From: Acanthaster planci
Lineage: Eukaryota > Echinodermata > Asteroidea > Valvatida > Acanthasteridae
DNA length: 64,000 nt
Assembly: GCF_001949145.1 (NCBI RefSeq)
Contig: NW_019091468.1
Location: forward strand, 782,174-846,173
Direction: 5' to 3'
This document shows positions 1-11,155 of this stretch, piece after piece (position 1 is the stretch's first letter; each line of letters begins with the position of its first letter). The translations under genes were made by a program, and so were the position numbers. The notes under the pieces are model-generated. The model did no database searches. It was not told the origin of the DNA and worked only from the letters and a program-made list of their open reading frames with translations.

Positions 1-160
1 CATAGCAGCCGTCCCAGTGCAACCACAGGCCATTGCAAGCCCATCACAAGGCAACCAAAAAGTCCTCGGAAGTCAGCCTGAAGTCCTCACAAACCTATCT
101 CATTGAAACTGATGCTGACAAAGCAGTGCTGCTGTTAAAACCATTTCGATCTGTTTCCAG

Positions 161-336
161 GTCAAGCCGGTGTCCTACATCGCCATTCACTCCTCCAGCA
201 ACCTTCCAACCAGCCCTGGGGAGAAATTGGCCGTCTTCCCGGTCGGGATCACTCTTTCCTTGGCCGTAGCCTTCTACGATAACGTCGGGGACCAGTTCCA
301 GGCCACCAACACTGTTCTGGAGCACAGGCTAAGCAG
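161..336 (+). CDS. NUP210: NUP210 exon a: lumenal segment
   Basis: The acceptor is ctgtttccag and the donor is aagcag|gtat. The exon encodes VKPVSYIAIHSSS through FYDNVGDQFQATNTVLEHRLS. This matches the gp210 lumenal stretch in which a basic-Pro-Val start leads to a strand with 'FHD..GD.FHA..SVL' character. It ends with two bases of an Arg codon completed by the next exon. Confidence 0.9.
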
Positions 337-3300
337 GTATTGAATCTCTTAGTCCCAACTTTCAAAATCTACAAACAAAGTTAACCACTTGCCGCGGGGG
401 TTTCTGGTACCGGACGCGTATTCTTTATACACGTGGCCGGGGTCTCCAAAATTGGACAAAGAGAACTGGGCCTTGTAACAAAAGACCAGGCTGCTGGGCA
501 TTACCAACTTTTTTCACTCTCTTTAGTGGAGTGAATCCAGCCTTGTTTTGAGGCAGTATATCAACATTGATAACTGCCACCGGTGCGAAGTAGTGAAGGA
601 AGATTTTGCGGGATTGAGGAAGATTAAACTCAACTGTGGTAACTTTCCAATGGGCTTGCCCTTTAAACCAAGTGCCAGGGTACTTGCCCTTTAAACCAAG
701 TGCAAGGGTACTTGCCCTTTGCTTCTGCATAGAGAGGTACATTTAATAAGGTTCAAGACAGTTCCAAGCAATTGTGAAATGGAAATATCAAGGGTAAAAT
801 TGAAGCTAAACGCTTCTCAGTGGGTTCAAGACGGTTCAAAGCAATGTAAGTTTAAAGCTTAAGATATCCCTAACTGACTGTCTTGAAGGAGCCAAACCAG
901 AGACAAGCGTTATCAGGTTGCAACATTGAAATGGAAACCTCCCCCCAGCAAATTTTCTTGACAGTGGACAGAGCCCGGATAAGCAGTGGTCTAGAGCTGC
1001 TTCTTTCTTGTACTTCCAGAACTTAGACCAGGGATTTCAAGGATTTTATCAAAGCTACCGGAATATTTGTACTTCGTGTTTTTTTTTCAGTTTTTTCTGC
1101 CATCAATGAGTTTATCATCTTTTTTGTCAGGTTTGATCTCCTGCGATTACAGGCTGGTCCTGACAATGGTACCTTCATCGCCCAGGCAGCTCACATCGGC
1201 AGCACCATATTCAAGGTAAGACCTCCCACTGTGTAGCGCCTTCCACAGACTCTGTCTCCTGATTGGCCAAGGTCATGTCTCATGACTTACACTTTTTTCA
1301 TGACTCCTGAACATGACAATGACCTGGCGCAAAAGTGCTCAGAATAGTGGATCCTTTATTTAAAGCTTATTTTGCTCAAGAGCCGAGTTTCTCTCGTTGA
1401 CGTTGGTAGGTCTGGGATAAGAACAGCCCCTGGATAGAGGACTACGTGAACATCCCCGTCGGTAGCGTGGTACAGCCCAGCCAGACATTTGTTGTTGGGG
1501 ACGTGATATGTTTCAGGTCACCTCTACTGACTGTGGAGGGTAGGTTGAAAATGTGGTGCCTCAAGAAATGTGGAATGGGTGAATGGAAAAATTATTCAGG
1601 TCTAAGAGTTTACTAGATTGTTGTTTCTTTGATCATGTTTTCTCTCAAATTGAACCTCATCTTTAGTTACTAAAGAAAAACATATCTTGTATCTGAGAAG
1701 TAAAACTTGCTGTGATTGGTCGGTGTCAAGTGCCGAAAGTTCTTATCCGCCAATCACAAATCTCCCCACATTCCAGGTCAGAGAGGGTCCTGGAGATCCA
1801 GCACCAGCTCTGTGCTGCAGTTGGATGGCAGCAGTGGGGTTGCCGTGGCAAACCGACCAGGGCAGACGAGGCTGCACCATGACATTGCCACCAGCCTTGC
1901 CACACATGCTGAGGTGAGGGCCCTGTCCGAATGACGCAATAGCATGCACGCCTATGGGATCCATCCGCTGCCGGCTGTTGCTCCTTCCCATACATATATC
2001 GGTATCACTCCTAGCCATAGCCGTATCAATTGGATAAGGGCTAAGGCTCAACCCTGACGACCTTGTTTTCTTCTGTGTTTTTTTGCTCTGTGAAGCGACA
2101 TTCAGCCGAGAGTTAGTGACATGGAGTATCCACTGTCAGATGTTTTTAGCGGTAGTCCGTAACCATACTTAGCTGGTATTTTGTCTTGTCAGGAAATTTC
2201 GTGAAGATACTTTACCCAGACCTTGCCATAAAAATCTATGGAGACGGCCATGCATTGGGGAAAAAAATGGGCTTTTCACTAATGCACTGACAAAAGATAT
2301 GATTCGTTTTTCCTTTTTCTGTGCTCAATCAGGTGGCAGTCGTGCCCATCAACAAGATCACTCTTGAGAGAGAGGCCGTGCCGTTTTTCACCACAGTGCC
2401 ACGCGAAGGAGGCTACGAGATACCGGTCACATTGAATTCAGAGCCCAGTCTCAAAGGTGAGCTTTTGTTATTAAACAGAACATCAAAGTTAAAAAGATCT
2501 GATTTTTTTGGGTGGTGTGTCTGCCCTGGGTTGAAGGGCGTCCTCAACGGCAAAGAGAAGACATGCTGGTGGGCGGTTCTGAGGCCAGGATTGTGCACTC
2601 ACCCGGCACTCACCGCTGTTGCTATGTAAAACACGCCCCGCTTTTGTTCCCGCTCGGAGCGGATCAGGACTTGACGGACGTGTTTTGTTGAAAAACGTTC
2701 CAATGGAGCGCTAGTGTTCAATAGTCCAATGGAACGTGAACGTTTCTGACTTTTGAGATGCCCACAAAGACAGAGAGTTACGCAAAATGCAGGAAACCTA
2801 AGGCTTGAGAGGAAGAGAGGGCCAAATTTGGGAAATCCCAAGGAAAGTAGTTCTGATTTGTGATTATTCAAATGAAGGTGGCCTACACCGAGGTCATAAA
2901 ATGAAAACAGTACCAGCGGTTTTCTCTGCATGATGCTGTGGTCAAAAGTTGTGGCTGTGGCTGACCATAACACGTGCATCTATGGAAGTCGCTGGCTAGC
3001 GGCTGCATCTGTTTCTCATAGACTTGTGTGTCTGGCTATTAAAGCCATAGCCAGTAGTATCTGGCATGGCCTCCAGAGTGCTAGAGGCAACGTTGCAGCT
3101 GTGTATTTATATCAGATAATCTCCCTTCGTTGTTTTGCAGGTGATAATTGTAGTAGTCTCCTCTCAAGCCTGAGGCAGGAACTACCATCCCCTCCCTTCC
3201 AGTGCCAGCTGGCCTTCAAGGACCGCAGCGTCCGCGTCCAGGCCGGCGAGCTGTTCCACACCTTCCCAGGATTCAACGTGCAGACTGGTAAGTGTTCCGT

Positions 3301-6300
3301 CGAAGGTGGTAGCTCATGTGCGGGCTTTACTTTTGTGGCAGTTATTTTCATTCACGTGAGGAGCCCGCACAGCGCATGATCAGAAAAACTATCATGTGCA
3401 GTTCCCAAATCGCGGCAAGGAGGCCATGCTCTTGTTGATGTAAACTTAAAAAATGGCCCGTTTTCAGAGTCACTGTTTTGATGACTTTCAGGTCAGTATT
3501 TCTGTGGAGTGAGCCAGGTCCAATCAAAGCATGCCCCTAGCTACCTGGCCACCCTCAAGGCTGACCTGACCCTTGTCGCGGTTGCCCGTCCCGTGCCCGG
3601 CCAGCTGGAGGTCAGGTCAGAGGTGGCCACCTTTGCCTTCCACCCACCGGCCCACATCCACCCGGCGCACCTGTCGCTGGGCCTGGCCCAGAAGGACGCT
3701 ACCATTATCGTGGAGGGGGTGGAGGCTACGTTGAAGGCGCTGAGGGTGAGTACCCACAACTGATTTCTATCAGGCTTCGGTTCTGCAGAGTAAGAGAAAA
3801 AAAAAGTTAATCTCTCAACAAAATTCATCAGTCCAATGGACATCATGCTAAACGATAGAGGGCGCCATGTTTTCTAATCATCAGAGCCAATGGCAGGCAC
3901 CGAGAATGCCCCTTGAAATCCGTGCCCATGAAGAGTGTCCAGTCCATAAGTGACTTTTTTGTGAAAATTTATACCCCTCAAGTTAGTGTAAAAATCCAGA
4001 AGGCTTCATTAGCAGCAGAGTGGTACGCTCTGTCAGTGTCTTGACTCTGGACCCAGATTTCTAAACTCCGGTTCTGACCAACTAGCCGGGTATGGTAGAC
4101 AGAAAAGGAGGCCACATAGAACAACCTACGTCATATGCATATTATGCTCAGGACGCGTAACGTACGTACTGTACACTTCAAGAACTCTTCAGAAAGTGGT
4201 CCACTGTGACTCTGAGATGTGACAAAAATACTGAAAGTGGCCCTAAATATTACGGTTGGAGTATGTAAAAGTTTGATTTTTTTGGTAAATGTTAATAGGA
4301 ATCATGTACATATATGTCGCTGGGTGTTTTTATTTGGCGCATACACCCATCTTGTCCGTCCTCATGAAAACACAAGTTGGTAGGAATGAGTGAAGTTGTG
4401 AAATTTGAGGAAAACTGTTTTTTGTTCTAGCAGGTGTGCCGTATGTAAACTGTTTGCCCCAACTGTACATGTACTTTGCATGACACTTTGGCCGACACTT
4501 TGGCCAACGCAGCTCTGTGTTGATTTCCTGTCCTTCAGGTGACCGTGGCCGACTCGCAGCTGATCCAGGTCACCAAGCCCTACAGTGTCAACGCCCACAC
4601 CCTGCACTACCCCGTCCAGCTGGTGGACGCTGCCCAGCGCCAGTTCGACTCGGTGGTCAAGACGACGGAGGTGGAGCTGTACGACAGCCTGACAGGCCAG
4701 AAGTCGGTCATACCGGTCGGGGTCAACCTAGTCCCGTTGGTGGAACGACCCGCCCCCGGTGAGTAATTCTTCGGCTGGATTTTTGTCCTTCCCTTTTTCG
4801 TCCGGGGCTGGAAAAGAAAACAGCAGTACTCCAAATTGGCTTGCCTTTTGAAGGCGACTATTAAGGACTTCACCCATTCCCTTTACCTATTTACAATGTT
4901 CTGGGTATTCTGGGTCTGTCTAATTTGTGAACGATCTGATTTTTTAAAATTTATTTATTTTTCATTCTTCATTATCGTCGTCAAATATTTCTGATAATAT
5001 AACTAGGGGTTACTAAAAAACCACCGTGAGGGCTCTAGCTCACAAGCCTGAGGATACCTGTTGAGAGGAGACAACGAAAAGCAGTTACAGTTTTTAGAGT
5101 TGGGATGGGGGAGAAAAGCCCAGAAGAGTTTTCCGGAGGAAAACCCACGTAATTTGGTAACGACCCGAAAACCCAATCTAGCCATGGACCGAGCTGGGAA
5201 TCGAACCTCGGGCCTCAGGGGTGAAAGGCGAGGAAAGAACCACCTGTCAAACCCTGTGACTTTTATGCTGTGTTTTGTTTTGGTCCCGACCTTCCAGAGC
5301 CCCAGCTGACGGGTTGGGCTCGCGTGCTGCAAGTCATCTTCAGTAGTTACCCTTACTGGATCCTGCTGCTCATCGTGATTCTGGCCATCGCCGGTATGGT
5401 ACTCATCTGTAAGTAAGCCGTGTCGTGGGAAACGAGGGCGGGTCGAGGCGCAAGCTACAAGTCGACCCATAGTCTGACCATCTTCTTTTTATTTACACCT
5501 GACGTTGCGGCACAGTTTTGTTGCTCGTTCTCACTAAACTCTTTCACGATGCGTCAGAGAGAGGGAACCAGTGAATTGAGAAAATTTATAAAACTGGAGG
5601 TGATTCCACGAGTTGCAAGAAAATGTCAGCATTGAAAAGATAAGCCTGGTGCTTTTGAAAATTTAGTGCCTACATACCGGTGATTTTCAAGCTTTTCCAT
5701 TTTAAAAATTCTTCAAAAATTCATGTTAACACCCACACGAATGACTGTCTGGTGTCTACTCTAGTCTGATGTGTAACCTCCATTGACCCCCAAGTATTTT
5801 AGCCAGGCCTGCCGCCCTGTAAAGAGAGCCCAGAATTGTGAAGTGTTACGTAATTGCCTTTGTTCCCAGTGAATGCCAGTGGCGTCTTTTCAAACATGAC
5901 TGGATTAGCAAGCAGCAGGGAGCTGGAGCACTTTTGTCCGCGGTGCTAATCCGTGGGTGCGCTATGCCCAAAACAGTGGTATACTGTTTCAAAACAATGA
6001 CAGATTACCTCCGATAAATGCAAGCTGAAAAATGATGGCCATTCCCAGCAGCGTGTCTGTAAAATTCTTGAGATATCCTCGCGCAGATGAAACCCCACAG
6101 CTTTATTGATTTTTTGTATTGTGACGCTCTACTTTTCGAAGATGTCATCTTCTTTTTGAAAGATTTACCTTGGAAGAGCTCTGTGATAACATTAGTAAAG
6201 GAAAGACAGAAATTAACCATTTTCCATAATTATATGCATATACATTGTTTCATTCATCAGGTTACCATCTGTTGCTGGCCCCCCGCTACTACTCAGTCCC

Positions 6301-6799
6301 ACCAAACACGGGAGTCTTCCTGCGAACCCCACCCTCGGGGTCTCCCCCTCCGTATTTGGCACACTCCCCTGGTAAGTGTGTAGCTCACATATGAATTGTT
6401 AACAAACACACCAAAAAAATACATATATCCAACATATTTTGTTCAAAAGTTTCAACATAATTGTTGAAGGCAGTATTTACTGTGGTACCGCTGGTTTTTT
6501 TAGCGGCACCGCACTAGTTACCCGAAAGGGCTTAATGCTGGTACCGCAAAAAAACGGCGGAACCGCAGTAAATACCGCCTTCTGTCATTATGAAACGTTC
6601 CCTAATCAGTGTTACACTGGGATAATTCTTCGGGTAAAGAAATGTCATATTCCCTCCTTATTCAGCCTATCAGCAGAGTCCCTACCAGTCAGCCTTCGAC
6701 ACCTCCCTGCGACACCATCCGCAGCAACAACAGCGCTCGCCCACCAAACTCTGGAGCACAGCGTACAGCCCGCAAGAAGGCTCCAGCCCACAGTATTAA
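161..6799 (+). CDS. NUP210: Nuclear pore membrane glycoprotein gp210 (NUP210-like), C-terminal part, 11 exons, 5' end outside window
   Basis: The product is a single-pass membrane protein of the nuclear pore, with a large lumenal region of Ig-like repeats and a short tail facing the pore. Eleven exons (161-336, 1131-1215, 1410-1539, 1777-1913, 2333-2456, 3141-3287, 3492-3745, 4539-4758, 5298-5408, 6261-6371, 6666-6799) all have AG/GT borders. Their 1629 nt form one open frame of 542 codons plus TAA. Recognised from the family: VKPVSYIAIHSSS near the start, a Big2-like strand pattern around LQLDGSSGVAVA, GQYFCGVSQV, then a hydrophobic helix (YWILLLIVILAIAGMVLIC, residues about 444-462 of this fragment) and an 80-residue Pro/Gln/Ser-rich tail ending SPQY. 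The first exon begins in phase 0, so more exons lie upstream. Bases 1-160 look intronic. The gene converges on ADAR. Family assignment is secure. Orthology to NUP210 rather than the NUP210L paralogue is a vertebrate-specific question. Confidence 0.93.
385..593 (+). mobile_element. TTAA-type MITE, degraded copy
   Basis: It starts with TTAA (381-384) followed by CCACTTGCCGCGGGG. The interior (acgtggccggggtctcc at about 431, then ggacaaagagaactgggcc, aacaaaagaccaggctg) matches the reverse complement of the 35801-36087 element. The right end reads tgcgaagtag followed by TGAA, a probable mutated TTAA. TTAA target sites and C-rich ends are features of piggyBac-type transposons; membership is inferred. 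Confidence 0.7.
655..721 (+). repeat. 28-bp tandem repeat, about 2.4 copies
   Basis: Units at 655-682 and 683-710 start cttgccctttaaaccaag and differ at one base; a third begins at 711. It lies in a NUP210 intron just after the degraded MITE. Confidence 0.9.
1131..1215 (+). CDS. NUP210: NUP210 exon b: lumenal segment
   Basis: The acceptor is ttttttgtcag and the donor is ttcaag|gtaag. The 85 nt finish the split Arg codon and encode FDLLRLQAGPDNGTFIAQ and AAHIGSTIFK, including one possible N-glycosylation site (NGT). The exon is short but keeps the frame with both neighbours. The preceding intron (337-1130) holds a TTAA-type MITE and a 28-bp tandem repeat. Confidence 0.87.
1410..1539 (+). CDS. 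NUP210: NUP210 exon c: lumenal segment
   Basis: The acceptor is gacgttggtag and the donor is tggagg|gtagg. It encodes VWDKNSPWIEDYVNIPVG followed by VVQPSQTFVVGDVICFRSPLLTVEG. In known gp210 proteins this is the 'VWD..P...D.v.lPv...i.P..v.VGDv.cf' segment that opens a new Ig-like repeat. It ends one base into a Gly codon. Confidence 0.92.
1777..1913 (+). CDS. NUP210: NUP210 exon d: Big2-like repeat
   Basis: The acceptor is cacattccag and the donor is gctgag|gtgagg. It encodes QRGSWRSSTSSVLQLDG then SSGVAVANRPGQTRLHHDIA. The pattern of Trp-Ser-Ser-Ser, an L-x-L-D strand, then a G-V-A-V-A strand is the bacterial Ig-like (Big2) fold signature seen near the end of the gp210 lumenal region. Confidence 0.9.
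2333..2456 (+). CDS. NUP210: NUP210 exon e: lumenal segment
   Basis: The acceptor is tgctcaatcag and the donor is ctcaaag|gtgag. It encodes VAVVPINKITLEREAVPFFT followed by TVPREGGYEIPVTLNSEPSLKG. It is placed by frame continuity between the Big2-like exon and the Cys-containing exon. The preceding intron (1914-2332) holds no recognised gene. Confidence 0.85.
2951..3056. mobile_element. Short foldback element in a NUP210 intron
   Basis: The left arm begins gtggctgtggctgac and contains gtgcatctatggaag. The right arm, reversed, reads tactggctatggcttt and contains acaagtctatgagaaacaga. The same layout is seen at 18120-18202. Confidence 0.55.
3141..3287 (+). CDS. NUP210: NUP210 exon f: Cys-containing lumenal segment
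   Basis: The acceptor is gttttgcag and the donor is cagactg|gtaag. It encodes a Ser-rich run with one Cys, then FQCQLAFKDRSVRVQAGELF and HTFPGFNVQT. The end joins exon g to read NVQTGQYFCGV, matching the 'F....G.Y.C.i' motif of gp210. The 684-bp intron before it (2457-3140) carries a foldback repeat at 2951-3056. Confidence 0.9.
3492..3745 (+). CDS. NUP210: NUP210 exon g: lumenal segment
   Basis: The acceptor is atgactttcag and the donor is ctgagg|gtgagt. This is the longest exon here (254 nt). It starts GQYFCGVSQVQSKHAP and continues with ADLTLVAVARPVPGQLEVRS, PAHIHPAHLSLG and DATIIVEGVEATLKALR. The last stretch is the beta-rich 'v.V.G....L..L' motif that precedes the final lumenal repeat. 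Third-position GC is very high, typical of all exons in this window. Confidence 0.93.
4539..4758 (+). CDS. NUP210: NUP210 exon h: last lumenal Ig-like repeat
   Basis: The acceptor is gtccttcag and the donor is cgcccccg|gtgag. It encodes VTVADSQLIQVTKPYSVNAH, then LHYPVQLVDAAQRQF and a hydrophilic strand pair ending VIPVGVNLVPLVERPAP. This corresponds to the juxtamembrane repeat of gp210. The intron before it (3746-4538) is 793 bp with no recognised feature. Confidence 0.92.
5085..5235 (-). repeat. SINE-like repeat with tRNA B-box-like start
   Basis: On the minus strand, cccgaggttcgattcccag (B-box-like) is followed by gggttttcctccggaaaac and tctgggcttttctccccc. A 'gttttctccgg..cttttctcc' core after a tRNA-like box occurs in SINE-type repeats of several animal phyla. 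Ends and class are uncertain. Confidence 0.45.
5298..5408 (+). CDS. NUP210: NUP210 exon i: transmembrane helix
   Basis: The acceptor is ccgaccttccag and the donor is ctcatct|gtaag. It encodes EPQLTGWARVLQVIFSSYP followed by the hydrophobic helix YWILLLIVILAIAGMVLIC. This is the only membrane segment seen in the fragment and fixes the orientation: upstream is lumenal, downstream faces the pore. The SINE-like repeat at about 5085-5235 lies in the intron just before. Confidence 0.95.
6261..6371 (+). CDS. NUP210: NUP210 exon j: cytoplasmic tail
   Basis: The acceptor is cattcatcag and the donor is cccctg|gtaagt. It completes the Cys codon and encodes YHLLLAPRYYSVPPNTG and a Pro-rich stretch ending PPPYLAHSPG. 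A short Tyr/His-rich junction followed by Ser-Pro repeats is typical of gp210 tails. The 852-bp intron before it (5409-6260) includes a degraded piece (about 5665-5765) resembling the interior of the 35801-36087 TTAA element. Confidence 0.92.
6467..6581. mobile_element. 115-bp palindromic MITE in the last NUP210 intron
   Basis: The terminal inverted repeats are about 35 bp. The left begins aaggcagtatttactgtggt; the reversed right end begins aaggcggtatttactgcggt. There is no coding capacity. Confidence 0.85.
6666..6799 (+). CDS. NUP210: NUP210 exon k: C-terminus and stop
   Basis: The acceptor is ccttattcag. It encodes AYQQSPYQSAFDTSLRHHPQ, a short Gln run, SPTKLWSTAYSP and the end QEGSSPQY, then TAA at 6797-6799. 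The 'P..LWS.aY.' ending is a recognisable match to vertebrate gp210 C-termini. An earlier open stretch in another frame across the acceptor is not used. Confidence 0.93.
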
Positions 6800-8844
6800 T
6801 GCTGGCGTCGGGCACCAGGAAGCGATCCTCGGTGCAATCTGCATTTCCAAACGGGGAAGCTGTAATTTTGGAAGGTGTGATTGCAAGTTTTGTGGGGGGA
6901 AAAATAGTTCCGAGTTTGGTCTGTTTTGAGTTTGTAAATGCCAGCCTGTGGTAATGAAGCTGGAACATTTCGGAAGCCAGACACGGAACTCTCCAGATGT
7001 TTCTGCGATGTTTTTTAATACTTAATCCTGGAGATCTGGTTTCTGATCAAGAGCTATGCAGTAAGGAGGTCCAAGCCATCCTGTTTTTTTAATTTGATTT
7101 AAAACGAAACGTCTGATAAAAGAAATCAGGGATTTTGGTTGAGAATTGTATACTTCCCGGAGTCTGTCAAATTACTTAGTTTTGCCGAGTGCAACAGTAA
7201 TTTTTTGTGCCGTAATTTGGCCAAGGGTGCTGCAGATCCTTTGTCTGTACATAATGCCAATCCGTCTACGTCATCATGTTGCCTGTACATAATCGTTTTT
7301 TAGCGATGTTACTAAAGTTTTGATACCAATATGGGACCAATGATTGTTTCTCCCATGGCAAAAGAAGTCTACCGTTGTCTTGGACAGTCTGTGGAATCTT
7401 TGTTCCACCTTTTGAGACAGGGTGTAAAAGTGAATTTTTCTTTACGGAAAAAAAAAGTCTCAGGGGGTTGGAAAGTGGTAGTGTCCTACACTTTATTGTC
7501 TGAAATTAGGCCGTAATGGCCCGTCTTGTATTAGAACCCGCTGTATGAAGAACAAGCAGGTCGTTCTTGGTATTTGACGGCGTGTCAGTGAGGGGCAATC
7601 GTTCATATTTTAGTATTCTGAGGAAGCTAGTCCAGGTTTGGAAATAGCTGGAGAAGTAATAGGTCATATCTTTTGCTCCCTTTGTCTGCATCTTTTTGCA
7701 TGTTTTGTCTTTTGTTCACTGCTAATGTCACTTTATGAAGTAACAAACATTGGGAAAAATGCTTCCCCTTCTGTTGGAATCCCCAAGAGGCATAGTTTGG
7801 TTCGTGAGCCAAAAAAACTGCCTTTTTTGAGAGATCTTGAGGTCTGGTAGTCGCCACAATCACGTGACTGAATCAGTGGGAATATTCCTCTCGTTTCAAC
7901 GAAACTCTGAATTTTTTTTGATTCCCAAGTACTTGCATCAGTACCACGAATATTGGTCCTATGTGCAGAAGATTTATTGTTTCTCTTTGGAGAATTTCAA
8001 ACATTCATCACAATTTGAAAAAAATTGAAAATCTTTCTTGGCATCTTCCTGAATGTTGATCTCTGCTCAGACTTTCAATTATGCCAACCCCCCAAAAACA
8101 AACTCTGGTGGGTGCTGCATCTAAGAATGGAATTGGCTTTGTGGACATGTTATATTTTATATAACAGTAGATGATGGCTACCAGCTTGACACATTATTGA
8201 CACATGAGGGAACCAGCCTAAAAAAGACAGTGCTGCAGTGCCCCTTTAAAGACGCACACTCATTACATCGATTTGCTTCCTAATGTACTCGTAGGCACTG
8301 ACCACATAAGGTCACTTTTTAGTCAACCTTGACTCCATGGGCTGCGTGCATGCATTCTATCAAAGATGGTGAAGGGCATGGTGCCGGAACCAACATGGCG
8401 CAGCAAGATAGCACCCACGGGGACAAGGTTGCACTTTCGTATGCTGCAGTTGCTGGATGGGGCTATTTGAAAAATGTTAAAAAACTCTCATGGTGTAGTG
8501 TTTCAAAGTCACAAGAAACTGGGACCCTGGCCCAAAACATGTTCAGTGCATGTTTCGTCACGTAGCCGCAGTGATAGGACCAGCTTGGTGTGCCCATGGT
8601 GTCCATTCCAAATGACTGACGGCCATTTATGGAGGACGACAAGTGGCTATCTGCATTTCTACCATCAGAGTAACTTTCAACTTCTCTATTTTCTGCCACC
8701 TCAAAAGCAGAACAAGCATTTTGCAGTATTGCATTTCTCTGCCTTAATGCTTTTCTGCTTCCAGAAAAGAACACCCACGATACAGGATTTTGTTACGGCT
8801 TCCAGAAAAGCAGATTTTAATGTTACTCTGTTCGCTGGTGACCA

Positions 8845-8850
8845 AATAAA
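8845..8850 (+). terminator. Candidate poly(A) signal for NUP210
   Basis: This is the first exact AATAAA I found after the NUP210 stop codon, followed by AT-rich sequence. It would give a 3' UTR of about 2 kb. A second AATAAA is at about 9219-9224. I cannot tell which, if either, is used. Confidence 0.3.
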
Positions 8851-9529
8851 GCCACTCCATTCTATGCATGCACTTTAGGGATGGCAAATTGGTGCATGGG
8901 TCAACAAATGTTTGGGGAAATTTGGTCGGAGGTGCATAAGTTTGGATCAATTCTATCATGAACGTATGTTGAATGCCAGTAAGCCTGCAAGTTATTTCAA
9001 ATTGACGATGGACTTTCAGAAATTTTTGAGTCCGTGTTCTGAAGGCGCTGACTTGTGTATGTATGCCTAATACTTCTGATGTGCTTTCCGTGTTGTCGGA
9101 AACTAGTTTTTTTTTTCATTTTTCAGGTAAGTATTGAATTAGGGTTTAGTTATAAAAACCAAACATTCCCAATGTGCTTGAGATTTCTAATTTTATTTCA
9201 AGGTGAGCATACCGGGATAATAAATTTTGAAAGTAAACGCTGTGATGGCTTTACCCACACTGTCTTCTTCTGTGCATCTGTGCCACCCGTTGTCTGAAAT
9301 CATGCCTGTCCAGAAAGTCTTCAATTGAAACAAAAAATTGCCAGTTTATCTTCAAAGTATCACTTGCAGTGGACATTGTAACCCTCTTATGGAATCGCCG
9401 TCCCCTGGCACAAATTGGTGCCAGTCTAGACTTGGTGCTGGGATGAGGTTTATCCAAATTTTTCCCTCAGAATTTTCCTGATTTCTTAGACAATCTGTTT
9501 TTAGATGTTTCTGTTTTGACATATAAAAT

Positions 9530-9868
9530 GATAACAATAGGAACCGCATTTCTTAAGCGCCTAATACAATTAAAATCCCAAGTGCTTTTTCATTAGTACT
9601 ACCCCTGCTAACTGGGCCAATCAAACATTCCAAATACCATCTCAGCTTCTTAGAGACTACACAGCTCGATGCTGCCATTTCGGCGCAGTGCACCTGAATC
9701 AACTACAATAACCATCTCTGCCCTCACGGTGTACCCAATTACTCCTGGGTGGAGAGAGGTAACGAGTGACAATGTGCCTTGCCCAAGGGCACACATACCA
9801 TGACCCCCGGTTGGATTCGAACCCGCAACCTGCGGCTCTACCCCCGACTACGAACGGTGCACATAAAA
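9530..9868 (-). mobile_element. tRNA-derived SINE
   Basis: On the minus strand an A-box-like segment (cgtagtcgggggtagagcc, 9833-9851) and a perfect B box (GGTTCGAATCC, 9813-9823) are followed by a core containing cccttgggcaaggcac (about 9775-9790). The 3' end reads ggcgcttaagaaatgcgg then an AT-rich end. This order (Pol III promoter, conserved core, simple 3' end) defines a SINE. Confidence 0.8.
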
Positions 9869-10318
9869 GTTGGTATGGAACACAAACACGGGTATTTTAA
9901 GAGGCGCCATCAGGCAGACACAAATGTCTTCCGTAGGCCCTGCGCTGCAGTCGGGCCCTCAAAACCTCTGGTGGTTATTTTGTGGATGTTTGACTTTCCT
10001 CCAGTCTCAGCCCCGTTGGTGCCAAGTCCGTCGTTGGTTTTGTTCGCCACGCGCGCGCCCCACGATCTGCACGGTCAACGCGTATTTCTACCTTTGCGCG
10101 GAGACGTTTCGTTGCTCGCCTCGTTTGTTTGATGCTGGCAGACAGAACACGACCATCTACGACTTGTCGTCGAGTCTACTGCAAGGCTAGACAGTTGTAA
10201 TGACCGTGAAGAACGAATGATTTTACCTGGCTTGTGAGGATAAATCGGGCGACCAGAATTACATGTAAAAGCCATTACCGCCGAGCTACCCTGTTCTGAC
10301 GCAGGTGGTATTATGCAC

Positions 10319-10560
10319 CAAAGATCGTATAGCGCCGAAGGCGCAAGATGGATAACTCTGCCCAAAAGGTGTAATTACCAGGGCGCCATTTAAGCAAGCG
10401 ATACGCCTGCGCAGTTTACAGTAATGCTTCGGCGCAGGCTCGCTAAGTGCACGTGCCTACTGCGGCGCCTGCGCTTTTGCATTAATGTCCATTGCGCAGG
10501 CGTATCGCTTGCTCAAATGGCGCCACGCGATTGCAACGTTTTACGTGCACTCACGGTGAA
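10319..10560. mobile_element. GC-rich foldback MITE, copy 1
   Basis: It begins caaagatcgtatagcgccg and contains long inner inverted arms: ggcgccatttaagcaagcga with gatacgcctgcgcag, and later ctgcgcaggcgtatcgcttg with ctcaaatggcgcc. The right terminal arm appears lost. The same family is complete at 23724-23981. Confidence 0.75.
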
Positions 10561-11082
10561 GCTTACATGCATGACATTCCTCTCCGGCCAATGGACCTCG
10601 AGTCGGACTAAGAGAGGGCGCTATTTCTTGGCAACGGAGACTCTTTTGGTCGGAACTAAACTCCGCTGGTTAACAGACGACTAGGAAATGCTTGCGTTAC
10701 CGTCGCATTCCTACTAACAAAATTAATATTCCCGACAAATATATATGCGTTTGGCATTTTTTGTGTCGCGCGATGTTGCAACCCCAGTTTGTATACTATC
10801 CGCTCCGAGCGGAACAAAAGAAAACAAACTTTTAATTAGTCTCGGGAAATGACCAGCTCAATTTGTCTCATATCGAAAATGATTTATCTACCATCAAATG
10901 AGTTTTGAAAGAAAATCAGTTGTAAAAATCATGTTAAAAGATGACCTCTCGGAAATAATTACCTAGGTATCCTGAAGCTGATATGATGAACGAACACGCA
11001 TGCGCGCAGACTTTCTGATTATTTCCAGTTGTTGGCACTCGAATATTTATATATCACTTCTTAACCTCTTTGATGTGAGAAG

Positions 11083-11155
11083 AGCGTGTTGGCCTAGTGG
11101 TAGGCACTCTAACGGCCAAACCCGAGGTCCTGGGTTCGAATCCTGGGGTCGTCAG
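11083..11155 (+). other. tRNA-like sequence (pseudo-tRNA or SINE head)
   Basis: An A-box-like ggcctagtggtaggc is followed 30 bp later by a B box (gggttcgaatcctgg). The acceptor-stem strands do not pair and no anticodon arm of normal shape is seen, so I do not call a functional tRNA. Confidence 0.4.

Noticed and set aside
1-160. An additional NUP210 exon at the window edge
   Set aside because: No reading frame joins it to the 161 acceptor, which has a good pyrimidine tract and AG. Treated as intron.
6439-6954. 171-codon + strand frame overlapping the last NUP210 exon
   Set aside because: It runs through a palindromic MITE and reads the NUP210 exon in the wrong frame. The spliced NUP210 frame explains the conserved content.
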